A model generated the notes under the pieces. The model made no database searches. It was not told the DNA's origin and saw only the letters and a list, made by a program, of their open reading frames with translations. 41,553 bases of DNA from NCBI GenBank assembly GCA_013375355.1, contig JABXJV010000054.1, positions 1-41,553 on the forward strand, written 5' to 3'. Below are positions 1 through 8,875 of this stretch, in pieces. The stretch is from Candidatus Helarchaeota archaeon (lineage in GTDB: Archaea; Asgardarchaeota; Lokiarchaeia; Helarchaeales; JABXJV01). The position numbers and the translations under genes are program-made. Positions within the stretch are counted from its first letter, which is position 1. Each line of letters starts with the position of its first letter.

Positions 1-1
1 T

Positions 2-1882
2 AATAGAGCAAATCCTGAAAATCATGCCATGAAAATATTTTCAATTATTAAAGAGATTTTTAAAAGTAGCTATAAATCCCGTTCATATTTAGCTAATTAT
101 GAATTAAGCCCACAAATGGAAAAAATTACTCGCGTTGTATTAATTGAATGCGTGAGAAATCCGCATAAAAGGAACTTTAAGGCTTTTTTTAACGAATTAA
201 AAGATTATGAAAAAAAATATTTTGGCAGTCAGAAAAGTTCCATTTCAATGAGTGTAACTGCAATAGAAAATCGCTTTCAACGTTTTATAACTGGTGTTTT
301 GGGTAGAATATTAAATACAGAAAAGTCAAATGTTAATTTCCAAGATATTATGAATAGGAAAATTATTTTTGACTTAAGTTCGATTATATATAAAGAAGGG
401 ACTAAGGAAGACGTTAGGCTTTTAATTAATTTAATTTTAAAATATGTTATTGATCAAGCATTAAGAAGGGGACCGACCCCTGAATTAAAACACATCGTTA
501 TATTAGAAGATTCACAGTTATTAGTTCCCGAGGTATTAAGAGAAGTGCCAGAGACGACCTTAGGGGAGGATATCCCACTTTTATTAAGAAGTGTAGGTGA
601 AGCAATGATTTCTGTTGCAACACGACCCCAAATATCACCCGATATAATATCAAATTCCGCAATTAAAGTCACATTTAAATTAAATCAAGCTGATGATACT
701 ATTAAAGTTGCAAAATATCAAAATTTGAATGAAGAACAAGAACAATATCTAAGATTGACAAAAAAACAAGAAGCTATTGTAACTACACTTAATTTTCCTT
801 ATCCCTTCAGAATTAAAACAGTCACATCTTATCCTAAAACTATTACAGATGTCGATATCAAAAAGCATAATAAAAAATTCTATCCTGAAATGTATGAACA
901 TGAAAAAGAAATCATTATAGATGATCAGATAAGACATCAGATTAAAACTTCTGAAGCAGTAGTTAAAAATTACGAAGAAACTAAAATTAGTAAAAATGAT
1001 ACTGCATTTGATGAAAAAGAAGTAAATAGATTATTAAGTAGTTGGGAAATAAAGTGTTTTCAAAATTTAACTATTGATTATAAAAGAATGTTTTTAAAAT
1101 TAAGAAAAACGCTTTCAGAACCAAAATCTCTAAATGAAATTTCAAAGCATTTAGGTCTTAAATCAGAAGAGCTAAATAAATATTTGAAAAAATTTGAATC
1201 TTTAAGATTGATAAGCTATAATTTTTTTCCTAATTTTGATTCAGAAAAAACTGAAAAAAAATTTCATCTAAATAATAATGAAAATTATCTAAAGAAAATG
1301 ATAGAGAAAAAATTAAAAGACGAATTCTATAATGCTGGAGTAATTGGGGATTCAGATATTGAGTCTTTTGATTTCTTTATTTTTAAAAATGAGTTTTATA
1401 TAAAAATCTTTACAAATAAAATAAATGAGACAAATAAATATTTTTTTAAGGAATTATTTCTGCAATGGGAAAGTGAAATTTTAAAAAATAAAAAAACTGG
1501 CTTTATAGTAATTGTTCCATATAGGTCTACAATAAAAGCAATAACATCAGTTATAAAAGATAGCTTAAAAATTCCTGTAGAAATAATTAATTTTAGTTAC
1601 GATAATTGGGAAAAATTAATAAAAATTATTAAATCAAAAAAAATTACAGCAGAATTTCAAATAAAGGAAGGAATTTCAAAAGATATCGATGAAATATTAG
1701 AAGATCTTGATGAATCAGATACAAAGGAAATGGCTAATAAATTTTTTATTTTAGAAAATAAACAAGAAAAGAATAATTTAATTCAAATTGATTCTAATTT
1801 AGACAAAAAAGAGGATAATAATTTTTTTTCTTTTATTGATAAATCCCAAAAAAAAATTAAATCAGAGTTAGAAAAAGAATGA
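2..1882 (+). CDS. HerA/FtsK-type ATPase, C-terminal part (5' truncated by window)
   Basis: The reading frame is open to the first base of the window, so the ATG at 29 is probably internal and the true start, with the Walker A loop, lies outside. The visible part starts in the ATPase core. A Walker B-like strand (HIVILEDSQLL, about residue 152-162 from the ATG) is followed by a sensor-like SVATRPQ, as in HerA/VirB4-like DUF87 ATPases. After about residue 340 comes a lysine- and asparagine-rich extension with a probable winged helix (SLNEISKHLGLKSEELNKYL) and an alpha/beta segment of unknown function. HerA-type pumps move DNA or protein, but the target here cannot be told. No nurA-like neighbour is visible. 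The family call is fairly secure; the role is open. Confidence 0.7.
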   Translation, partial: NRANPENHAMKIFSIIKEIFKSSYKSRSYLANYELSPQMEKITRVVLIECVRNPHKRNFKAFFNELKDYEKKYFGSQKSSISMSVTAIENRFQRFITGVLGRILNTEKSNVNFQDIMNRKIIFDLSSIIYKEGTKEDVRLLINLILKYVIDQALRRGPTPELKHIVILEDSQLLVPEVLREVPETTLGEDIPLLLRSVGEAMISVATRPQISPDIISNSAIKVTFKLNQADDTIKVAKYQNLNEEQEQYLRLTKKQEAIVTTLNFPYPFRIKTVTSYPKTITDVDIKKHNKKFYPEMYEHEKEIIIDDQIRHQIKTSEAVVKNYEETKISKNDTAFDEKEVNRLLSSWEIKCFQNLTIDYKRMFLKLRKTLSEPKSLNEISKHLGLKSEELNKYLKKFESLRLISYNFFPNFDSEKTEKKFHLNNNENYLKKMIEKKLKDEFYNAGVIGDSDIESFDFFIFKNEFYIKIFTNKINETNKYFFKELFLQWESEILKNKKTGFIVIVPYRSTIKAITSVIKDSLKIPVEIINFSYDNWEKLIKIIKSKKITAEFQIKEGISKDIDEILEDLDESDTKEMANKFFILENKQEKNNLIQIDSNLDKKEDNNFFSFIDKSQKKIKSELEKE

Positions 1883-1935
1883 ATTTCTTTAAAATTTATT
1901 AAAAATATAAATAGAATATTTATTGCATTGAGTGT

Positions 1936-2826
1936 TTATTGAATTGAATCCCAATACAGGAAATTTAGAATAGATAAGGAACTAATTATAGCTTCTTCAG
2001 TAGTTATTGTTTCTGTACCTTGATGTGGAATCATATTTAAATTAAAAAAATTATTATTTTGAATTTTAATTTTCTTTTTTTCAAAAATAGGTAATAAACC
2101 TTCAAAAGGGGCTCCAAATACAATAAGCAGTTTTGAAACTTGAAGAATTTTATTAATTAGCTTTGTTTTATTTTTCATGATATTTTTACCATATTTTGAT
2201 GTTATAATAATACAAAAATCTTTAAAATAATCTAAAATATGTTTAAGATCTTTTATATAAACTTTATAACCCCAATAATATTTTAAATTTTTAGGGTCAA
2301 TCATCGAAATTTTCATTTTAGAATTTTGTATTTTTAAGAAAATAGTTATACGACGATCAATTTTTAAATTTGGTATGTCTAAATAAAATTTTTGGTTAAA
2401 TCCTATATCAATTTTCGAAAATTTATCATTAGATTCAATAACAAGTCCCTCTCTTGTTTCTCCTGATTCCAAATTTTCAAACTTATTTTTTAAAATGTGA
2501 TGAGCAATTTTCAAAGGCGGTAATAATCCACTAAATTTTAGAAATGGAGAAATTGGAAATTTACGTTTTCGTAAATATGGAGGGCATTCAAGATAATTAA
2601 AGATTGTAGTTATAAATTCTAAATTATTCTTTCTAATACTATTTTTTGTTTTAAAATAATGTGGATAAATATAAATCTCTTCAACTTTAAAAATTGCACA
2701 AGTTCGTGCAATAATTCCGATTTTTTCGGTCTTAGAGCGTAAATCTTGACAATTTTCTAAAATAGATGAAGGAATGGCAATAATTAATTTAATTTTTAAT
2801 TTTTTAGGAAATGTTCTAATATTCAT
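1936..2826 (-). CDS. SPOUT-superfamily RNA methyltransferase (DUF171 / C9orf114-like)
   Basis: A 296-residue protein whose C-terminus carries the knot region of the DUF171 SPOUT family (IPHQGTETITTEEAIISSL near residue 265-285). The N-terminal strand KLKIKLIIAIPSSIL and the RTCAIFKVEEIYIY segment form the first half of the Rossmann-like SPOUT fold. The middle (about 95-190) looks like the inserted beta-rich OB-type RNA-binding domain of this family. Members are S-adenosylmethionine-dependent RNA methyltransferases of archaea and eukaryotes; the substrate is not settled from sequence. The gene converges on the upstream ATPase gene with a short gap and lies 59 bases downstream of tyrA on the same strand, so the two may share a transcript. 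Confidence 0.75.
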   Translation of the reverse strand: MNIRTFPKKLKIKLIIAIPSSILENCQDLRSKTEKIGIIARTCAIFKVEEIYIYPHYFKTKNSIRKNNLEFITTIFNYLECPPYLRKRKFPISPFLKFSGLLPPLKIAHHILKNKFENLESGETREGLVIESNDKFSKIDIGFNQKFYLDIPNLKIDRRITIFLKIQNSKMKISMIDPKNLKYYWGYKVYIKDLKHILDYFKDFCIIITSKYGKNIMKNKTKLINKILQVSKLLIVFGAPFEGLLPIFEKKKIKIQNNNFFNLNMIPHQGTETITTEEAIISSLSILNFLYWDSIQ

Positions 2827-2885
2827 TATAATATTTCCATTTTTTTTCTAGTACAGGATTTTTAACGGCTAATAGTTATTAATTT

Positions 2886-3695
2886 TTAAATTTTTAGATT
2901 TTCCAAACTCTTTCTTACTAATTTTTCAAATTCTTTATGATCTAAATTAGAAATTTCATTAACTAATTCTGCAAAAAATTTTCTTTGTTTTTGTGAAAAA
3001 GGATTATTTTTTTGGATTTCAAATATTACATCTAAATTAATTAGTAAATTTTTTATGTTTGGTATCATCATTTTAAAAGATCTTGTATAAAAATTAGGTT
3101 CTATATTTGATTTAGCCATAGCTATAACCATACATAAGATAGTAAAATGAAATAAAGATTGAATTTTGCTCATTTTAATATCATGTTCACTATTTGATAT
3201 TATAAATACGTTACTTCCTAATTTTTCAAAAAGGTATTTGATTTTCGGGATCCACTGCTTTCCCTTTACAGGAATTAAAATTATATTTTCACCTGAAAAA
3301 TCACCTTGTGGACCAAATAAAAAATGTGCACTTAAATATTCAATTGAATCAGGAATTTCTAATTTATTTATGAAACCACTTTTTACTGAAGAAAGATCAA
3401 TTAACAAAGAACCTTTTTTCATAATTTTAATAACTCTTGAACAAATTTCAATTATATTTTCTAATGGAACAGAAACAACAACTATATCTGAATTATAGCA
3501 GTCTTCCAATAACCCAGACTCAATATTTTCTCCAATTTGTTTAGCCACTGACTTTGCTTTTTTTAAATCTCTACTGCAAATCATAACATTAGTAATATCC
3601 TTTAAACTCCTAACGAAGATTCTACCCATTCCCCCTGTTCCTCCAATGATCGAGATTTTTAATTGTTTAAAAAATGTCTCAAAAGAACTGTTCAT
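2886..3695 (-). CDS. tyrA: Prephenate dehydrogenase (TyrA)
   Basis: A 269-residue NAD(P)-dependent dehydrogenase that oxidatively decarboxylates prephenate to 4-hydroxyphenylpyruvate for tyrosine synthesis. The N-terminus has the dinucleotide-binding signature IIGGTGGMGRIF (about residues 15-26). The expected switch strand DIVVVSVPLENI and the active-site motif AHFLFGP (counterpart of HPMFGP) follow. The C-terminal helical dimerisation domain is shorter than in bacterial TyrA, as is common in archaea, and no ACT or chorismate mutase domain is attached. It is divergent from aroC across about 120 bases. The neighbourhood of shikimate genes supports the assignment. Confidence 0.85.
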   Translation of the reverse strand: MNSSFETFFKQLKISIIGGTGGMGRIFVRSLKDITNVMICSRDLKKAKSVAKQIGENIESGLLEDCYNSDIVVVSVPLENIIEICSRVIKIMKKGSLLIDLSSVKSGFINKLEIPDSIEYLSAHFLFGPQGDFSGENIILIPVKGKQWIPKIKYLFEKLGSNVFIISNSEHDIKMSKIQSLFHFTILCMVIAMAKSNIEPNFYTRSFKMMIPNIKNLLINLDVIFEIQKNNPFSQKQRKFFAELVNEISNLDHKEFEKLVRKSLENLKI

Positions 3696-3816
3696 TATTG
3701 TTATTTCCTTAAATTATATTATAAATGCTGTAATAATTATTTTTATTTGACAAACGATTTTTATTAAATCTATATTGTAAAATAAAATCTTTTGACTTTA
3801 ATGATGTTGATTAAAA

Positions 3817-4902
3817 ATGTCAGGAAATACTTATGGAAAGATCTTTAAACTTACAACTTGGGGAGAATCACATGGAACTGCAGTAGGAGTTATTATCGAT
3901 GGCTGCCCTGCAAATTTTGAATTGGACATAGGATTTATTCAAGAAAAATTAAATAAAAGAAGACCTGGCAAAAATGATTTAAGTTCCCCTAGAAAAGAAC
4001 CAGATCAAGTCGAGATTATATCAGGAATATTTGAGGGAAAAACTACGGGATCTCCTATTAGTTTATTGGTTTATAATAAGGATGTGGATTCATCTAAATA
4101 TGAAAAAATAAAAGATTTATTAAGACCTGGTCATGCGGATTTTACATATTTTATTAAATATCAAAATAGAGATTGGCGTGGTGGAGGTCGCGCATCAGGG
4201 CGAGAAACAATTGGTCGAGTGATTGCGGGTGCAATAGCTATGCAAATTCTAGAAAAATTAGGAATAAAGATAATTGCATACACTAAAGAATTAGGTGGTA
4301 TTAGAATTGAAAAAGTAGATTTAAATCTAATTGATAAAAATCCTGTTAAATGTCCAGATGAGTTGATTGCGAAAAAAATGGAAAATCTTCTTAGAGATAT
4401 TAAAAAAGAAGGAGATTCTATTGGCGGTATTATTGAAATTATTGCAAGTGGAATTCCAGCAGGTTTGGGAGAACCTGTTTTTGACAAACTTTCAGCAGAT
4501 ATAGCAAAAGCTCTAATGTCAATCGGATCGGTCAAAGGGGTAGAAATAGGTTCTGGGTTTCAAGCTGCTAGGATGAAAGGGTCAGAACATAATGATGAAT
4601 TCATTGTTGAAAATGGAAAAATTCGTTTAAAAACAAATTTTTCGGGTGGTATATTGGGTGGGATTTCAACAGGTGAGGAAATTATTGTAAGAATAGCAGT
4701 TAAACCAATTTCATCTATTCCAAAAAAACAGGACACAGTAAATATCAAGACATTAAAACCTGAAAAAATAATTGTAGAAGGAAGACATGATGTAACAAGT
4801 GTAATTAGATTGATACCAGTTGCAGAGGCGATGATGGCACTTGTATTATTAGATCATTTTTTAAGAAATAAATTCACAAAGTTTGACAATCTTCTCATAT
4901 AA
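3817..4902 (+). CDS. aroC: Chorismate synthase
   Basis: A 361-residue protein of normal length for AroC, which converts 5-enolpyruvylshikimate-3-phosphate to chorismate with reduced FMN. The start MSGNTYGKIFKLTTWGESHG is classical, with GESHG near residues 16-20. Other hallmarks are RPGHADFTYFIKY, the GGGRASGRETIGRVIAGAIA flavin-site segment, GSVKGVEIGSGF, and the terminal VEGRHDVTSVIRLIPVAEA. The ATG at 3817 is fixed by the conserved N-terminus. It is transcribed divergently from tyrA and converges on aroA, with only two bases between the stop codons. Confidence 0.97.
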   Translation: MSGNTYGKIFKLTTWGESHGTAVGVIIDGCPANFELDIGFIQEKLNKRRPGKNDLSSPRKEPDQVEIISGIFEGKTTGSPISLLVYNKDVDSSKYEKIKDLLRPGHADFTYFIKYQNRDWRGGGRASGRETIGRVIAGAIAMQILEKLGIKIIAYTKELGGIRIEKVDLNLIDKNPVKCPDELIAKKMENLLRDIKKEGDSIGGIIEIIASGIPAGLGEPVFDKLSADIAKALMSIGSVKGVEIGSGFQAARMKGSEHNDEFIVENGKIRLKTNFSGGILGGISTGEEIIVRIAVKPISSIPKKQDTVNIKTLKPEKIIVEGRHDVTSVIRLIPVAEAMMALVLLDHFLRNKFTKFDNLLI

Positions 4903-4904
4903 TA

Positions 4905-6179
4905 TTAATTTTGACTTTCAATAATATTTTCAACTAAATTAAAAAAATTAGGAAAAGATTTTGAAACACATTCTATATCTTTGATAACAATTTTACCAGT
5001 TTTAAGGGCGGCAATAGCAAAACTCATTGCAATTCTATGGTCATCATAAGTATTTATTTCTGCAGCTCTAGTTTTGCCCTTTTTAATTATTAAACCTGTG
5101 GGTAATTCCTCAATTTGTGAACCAATTTTCTTCAATTCAGTTGCTAGTGCTTTTATTCTATCAGTTTCTTTATATTTTAAATGTTCTACGTTTTGAATAT
5201 ATGTTTCACCCTTTGCATATGCACCTACAACTGCTAGTGTCGGAACTAAATCAGGATAATCCTTCATGTCTATCGTTATTCCGTGAAGATCGGTCCCTTC
5301 TACTTCAATCCAATTTTTTCCGTATTTAATTTTACATCCCATTTTTTTCAAAATGTCCAAAAATATTTTATCCCCTTGAGAGGAGCTAAAATTTAAATTA
5401 TTAATTCTTATTTTGCCTCCCAACACTGCAGCGATACCTAAGAAATAAGAAGCAGAGCTAAAATCTCCCTCTATAATAAATTCTTTTGGAATATATTGCT
5501 GATTTGCTGGAATCGTAAATTTCTTGTAATTTTCGTTTTTTATTTCTCCTTCGAAATATCTTATTGTATCTATTGTTAAGTCTATATAAGGCCTTGATTT
5601 AAGTGCACCAAGAGTATGAATTTCAACATCATTTTCAGCTTTAACACAACTTATTAATAAAGAACTGAAAAATTGTGAACTTATATCGCCTTTTAAAGTT
5701 GTTCGACCACCTCTAATTCCTCCTCCTTCTACAATTATTGGGGGGCAATTATTTTTATTAATAGAATAAGTTTTAACACCCAAATCATTTAATGCATGAA
5801 TTAAATCACCAATTGGTCGTTCATTCATCCTTTTATTACCATATATCTTGACTTGATTGTTTTTCATTAAAGCCGAATAACTGGTAATAAATCTCATGGT
5901 AGTTCCAGAATTTCCAACGTAAATTTCATTTAATGGATTTTTTAATGGGTAATCCATTCCGGTTATGTGTAGATCCCCCTTTATATTTTCTATTTTTGGA
6001 CCAAAGGCTGAACATGCTTTTATTGAATAATTTGTATCATCTGAAATTAAATAATTCTTTAATTTACTGGTTCCATTAGCTAAAGAAGCGATAAAAATAG
6101 CTCTGTGTGTTAAACTTTTTGAAGGGGGGGCGGTTAATTCAGTATCTATAATTTCTAATTTTTTTAATTTAACATTCAA
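4905..6179 (-). CDS. aroA: 3-phosphoshikimate 1-carboxyvinyltransferase (EPSP synthase)
   Basis: A 424-residue EPSP synthase that transfers the enolpyruvyl group of PEP to shikimate-3-phosphate. The N-terminal PPSKSLTHRAIFIASLANG, the NSGTTMRFI loop (near 105), ERPIGDLIHAL, and the C-terminal YDDHRIAMSFAIAALK are the usual substrate-binding motifs. The central GDFSSASYFL and DYPDLVPTLAVVGAYA segments are present and the length is normal. The start is an ATG at 6179. It converges on aroC and is divergent from aroK across about 170 bases. All catalytic motifs look intact. Confidence 0.96.
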   Translation of the reverse strand: MNVKLKKLEIIDTELTAPPSKSLTHRAIFIASLANGTSKLKNYLISDDTNYSIKACSAFGPKIENIKGDLHITGMDYPLKNPLNEIYVGNSGTTMRFITSYSALMKNNQVKIYGNKRMNERPIGDLIHALNDLGVKTYSINKNNCPPIIVEGGGIRGGRTTLKGDISSQFFSSLLISCVKAENDVEIHTLGALKSRPYIDLTIDTIRYFEGEIKNENYKKFTIPANQQYIPKEFIIEGDFSSASYFLGIAAVLGGKIRINNLNFSSSQGDKIFLDILKKMGCKIKYGKNWIEVEGTDLHGITIDMKDYPDLVPTLAVVGAYAKGETYIQNVEHLKYKETDRIKALATELKKIGSQIEELPTGLIIKKGKTRAAEINTYDDHRIAMSFAIAALKTGKIVIKDIECVSKSFPNFFNLVENIIESQN

Positions 6180-6352
6180 AATGTTCTCTCTTTAATTCAT
6201 CTTTCTATAAATTTCCATACTTCTTTATTTATTATAATAAGTCTTCAGATATTACTGTAAAAACAATGATTTATACAATCATATGTATGATTATAAATAA
6301 TAATTTCAAACTTGTATTTTAATATGATATATTAATTCTAGAGGTAATAATT

Positions 6353-6883
6353 ATGAAAAAAAGTAATATAGCATTAATAGGGTTTATGGGAACAGGAAAA
6401 ACTACAGTTGGAGAAAAATTAGCAAAAATTTTAAAGATGGACTTCATTGAATTAGATGAATTCATCGAAGAATTAGCTGGAAAGCCAATTCCTCTAATTT
6501 TTAAGGAAGATGGCGAGATACGTTTTCGAGAGTATGAAATTGAAGCTTGTAAAAAAGTTTCTATTAAAAACAATGTAGTAATTGCTTGTGGGGGAGGTGT
6601 AGTCTTAAATAAAATCAATATTGATTACTTAAAACAAAAAGGAATAATAATTTATCTGGAAGCCACACCGGTTGTAATTTATGAGAGAACAATGATAGAG
6701 GGAAAAGAAAAACGTCCACTTTTAGACAATCCAAATCCCATGAAATCAATTAAAGATTTATTAGAATTTAGAGCTCCTTTTTATAAAGCAGCAGCTCAAT
6801 ATACAATAAATACGGAAAAGGATATCAACTCAATAATTAATGAAATAGTTGAAATTTTTAAAAAAGAAAAAAAAAATAATTAA
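6353..6883 (+). CDS. aroK: Shikimate kinase, bacterial AroK/AroL type
   Basis: A 176-residue P-loop kinase that phosphorylates shikimate. Walker A is GFMGTGKTT at residues 10-18. The shikimate-site aspartate lies in FIELDEFIEE, the FREYE motif and GGG motif (IACGGGVVL) follow, and the lid has the conserved arginine in KEKRPLL. A ribosome-binding site GAGGTAAT precedes the ATG at 6353 by about seven bases. This is the bacterial P-loop form; most archaea use a GHMP-fold shikimate kinase, so the gene may have been acquired. It is divergent from aroA. Confidence 0.95.
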   Translation: MKKSNIALIGFMGTGKTTVGEKLAKILKMDFIELDEFIEELAGKPIPLIFKEDGEIRFREYEIEACKKVSIKNNVVIACGGGVVLNKINIDYLKQKGIIIYLEATPVVIYERTMIEGKEKRPLLDNPNPMKSIKDLLEFRAPFYKAAAQYTINTEKDINSIINEIVEIFKKEKKNN

Positions 6884-7298
6884 TTAAGTTTGTCGTATTA
6901 TGGCCAGGGCCAAGGAGAAAAGGGATCTGCACCAGAGGTTGTGAAAATTGTTTCACCCAATGCGAATTTTAGAAACGATAGGAATATTGGTATAATATTG
7001 CTTTCTTTTAATTCAGAATATTTATTATTCATTCTTTATCACGGTTTTTTTTGGATAGCTTTTTTTTCATTTTTCCCTATTTAAACCTCAATATTTCTTT
7101 TTCTTACTCAAACCATTATTTTTAACAATCTTGATGAATTAAAAGTGATAAATTCTAAAATGTGAGAGAGATTGTAAAAAAAGTAATAATTTCTATTTTC
7201 TAATTCGTTTTTTTGATAGAAATTTTAAAATTCGATATAATAAGAAAATATTGAGATTGAAAATATTTTATTAAAAATTTTAAAAAAAAGGTGAATTT
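6884..7298. other. Intergenic region with a short G+C-richer island, no supported gene
   Basis: About 415 bases between aroK and aroE. The part near 6900-6990 is clearly richer in G and C than its surroundings and contains a perfect inverted repeat GTGAAA-ATTG-TTTCAC near 6940-6955. A frame of 64 codons from a TTG at 6890 starts YYGQGQGEKGSAPEVVKIV but runs into low-complexity hydrophobic sequence. I recognise no family, and it may be a gene remnant or small RNA. The rest, to 7286, is plain AT-rich sequence. AAAGGTG at 7287-7293 is the ribosome-binding site of aroE. Confidence 0.4.
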
Positions 7299-8165
7299 TT
7301 GATAGAAATGGAATTAAGTGGCAAAACAAAGGCTGTAATACTAATAGGAAATCCAGTAGAGCATAGTATGTCTCCTAAAATGCATTCTAATGCTTTTAAA
7401 GAAGTCGGGATAAATGCGATTTATATCGCGACCAAAGTTGAAAAAAATAACGTAAAAGCTGCGGTTGAATCTATAACGGCATTAAATTTCTTAGGGGCAA
7501 ATGTAACAATTCCTCATAAAGTTGCAGTAATGAAATTTGTAGATGAAATAGATCCCATTGCAAGAGATATCGGAGCAGTTAATACAATTGTAAATAGGGA
7601 AGGAAAACTATTTGCAACAAATACAGACGGATTAGGATTTATGAGATCAATGAAACAAGCAGGAATTAAATTAAAGGGAATGAATTGTGTTATGGTTGGA
7701 GCAGGTGGGGTGGCAAGAGCGATTTCATTCAATTTATTGCAAGAAATTAATCATTTGAAAATAACCGACATTAAGAAGAAAGTTATTGATGGACTCGTTT
7801 CTAATTTACAACAAAGATATAGTAATAAAGTTTCATCGTTTAATCCTAGTAAAAATGTTTTAAAAACAGAATTGAAAAAGGCTGATTTATTATTAAATTG
7901 CACGCCAATTGGTATGTTTCCAAAACATGAAGAAAGTCCTGTTCCCAAGGAATTTTTAAGAAATGATCTGGTTGTCTTTGATGCTATTTATAATCCAATT
8001 GAAACTCTTCTAATAAAAAATGCCAAAGAAGAAGGAGCAAAGGCTATAGGTGGAAGTAAAATGTTTCTATATCAAGGTGTAGAAGCATTTGAACTATGGA
8101 CTAATAAAAAGGCACCAATAAAATTAATGGAAAAGATAATAAATGAAAATTTAACTAAAAAATAA
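7299..8165 (+). CDS. aroE: Shikimate dehydrogenase
   Basis: A 288-residue NADPH-dependent shikimate dehydrogenase. The substrate domain has GNPVEHSMSPKMHSNAF (near 16-32), NVTIPHK with the catalytic lysine, and NTDGLGF. The nucleotide-binding domain has VMVGAGGVARAI. The C-terminal GGSKMFLYQGVEAFELW is typical. The TTG at 7299 is chosen as start because AAAGGTG ends five bases upstream; the ATG at 7308 would be about 14 bases away. The gene is convergent with aroD, with one base between the stop codons. Confidence 0.95.
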   Translation: MIEMELSGKTKAVILIGNPVEHSMSPKMHSNAFKEVGINAIYIATKVEKNNVKAAVESITALNFLGANVTIPHKVAVMKFVDEIDPIARDIGAVNTIVNREGKLFATNTDGLGFMRSMKQAGIKLKGMNCVMVGAGGVARAISFNLLQEINHLKITDIKKKVIDGLVSNLQQRYSNKVSSFNPSKNVLKTELKKADLLLNCTPIGMFPKHEESPVPKEFLRNDLVVFDAIYNPIETLLIKNAKEEGAKAIGGSKMFLYQGVEAFELWTNKKAPIKLMEKIINENLTKK

Positions 8166-8166
8166 T

Positions 8167-8847
8167 TCATTTTTCGGCTTTTATTCTAGAAAATGAGTCT
8201 AAAATTTCATGCATATTCTCTATATTAATCTGACCAGGTGCAGTTAACTCTTCTATGGATGCAAAAGTAAAAAATCCACCAAAATATGGTGAAAAAATTC
8301 GTGAAAATATTCCTTTTTCACCCATAGCAAAAGTAACTATTTTATTTTTCGCATATTTAATCAATGATAGAATTCTAAGATTATCATCAATATTATTTGC
8401 ATTCGTTATAATTTTTGAAATATTCCCATTGATCTTTTCAATTTTTAAAAGAATTTTTTGGAGTTCATTTAATTCAGGAGTATTTGAAAAATTATGATAA
8501 GAAATAATTGTTTTTACATTTAATTTTTTGGTCAATTTTATGAGTTCATTAATATTAGATGTAGAATATTCAATATCAACAAATTCTGGCTTAAATTCAA
8601 TACATTTCTTTAAGATTCTTATTCTTTCTTCTTCAGTAGACTTTAAATGTCCTCCTTCATCTTTTTTTCTCACAGTAAAAATTTTTGGAATTTCAGTTAT
8701 TTTTAGTAATTGAGTTAATTCTTCATTAGAAATTATTTTAAAATAATCTAATCTAATTTCAATTAAATCTGCACCTTTTTCAATAGCAGCTCTAATTTTT
8801 TTTATAGCCATTTTTGAATTTTCTGCGGCAATTGCAACACAAATCGT
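8167..8847 (-). CDS. aroD: 3-dehydroquinate dehydratase, type I
   Basis: Class I dehydroquinase forms a Schiff base and dehydrates 3-dehydroquinate. Visible are GADLIEIRLDYF, IFTVRKKDEGG, the catalytic histidine in IISYHNF, the Schiff-base lysine in ISKIITNAN, and the terminal APGQI. The first ordinary start is ATG at 8811, but the frame upstream encodes ICVAIAAENSK, the conserved first strand of the family, and no ATG, GTG or TTG lies between it and the stop codon at 8866-8868. A strong AAGGAG site (8857-8862) sits nine bases before an ACG at 8847, exactly where the family methionine is expected. I place the start there; ATT at 8844 is the alternative. The enzyme is secure, the start is not. 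Confidence 0.88.
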   Translation of the reverse strand, partial: TICVAIAAENSKMAIKKIRAAIEKGADLIEIRLDYFKIISNEELTQLLKITEIPKIFTVRKKDEGGHLKSTEEERIRILKKCIEFKPEFVDIEYSTSNINELIKLTKKLNVKTIISYHNFSNTPELNELQKILLKIEKINGNISKIITNANNIDDNLRILSLIKYAKNKIVTFAMGEKGIFSRIFSPYFGGFFTFASIEELTAPGQINIENMHEILDSFSRIKAEK

Positions 8848-8875
8848 TTTAAGAAGCTCCTTAACTTATTTATAA

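Noticed and set aside
454..672. Minus-strand frame inside the HerA-type ATPase gene
   Set aside because: It is antisense to a clearly coding frame and has no recognisable protein features.
4161..4535. A 124-codon minus-strand frame inside aroC
   Set aside because: Antisense shadow of a highly conserved enzyme gene.
6890..7084. A 64-codon gene from TTG 6890
   Set aside because: The first 25 codons look protein-like but the rest is hydrophobic low-complexity sequence, there is no ribosome-binding site and no family is recognised.
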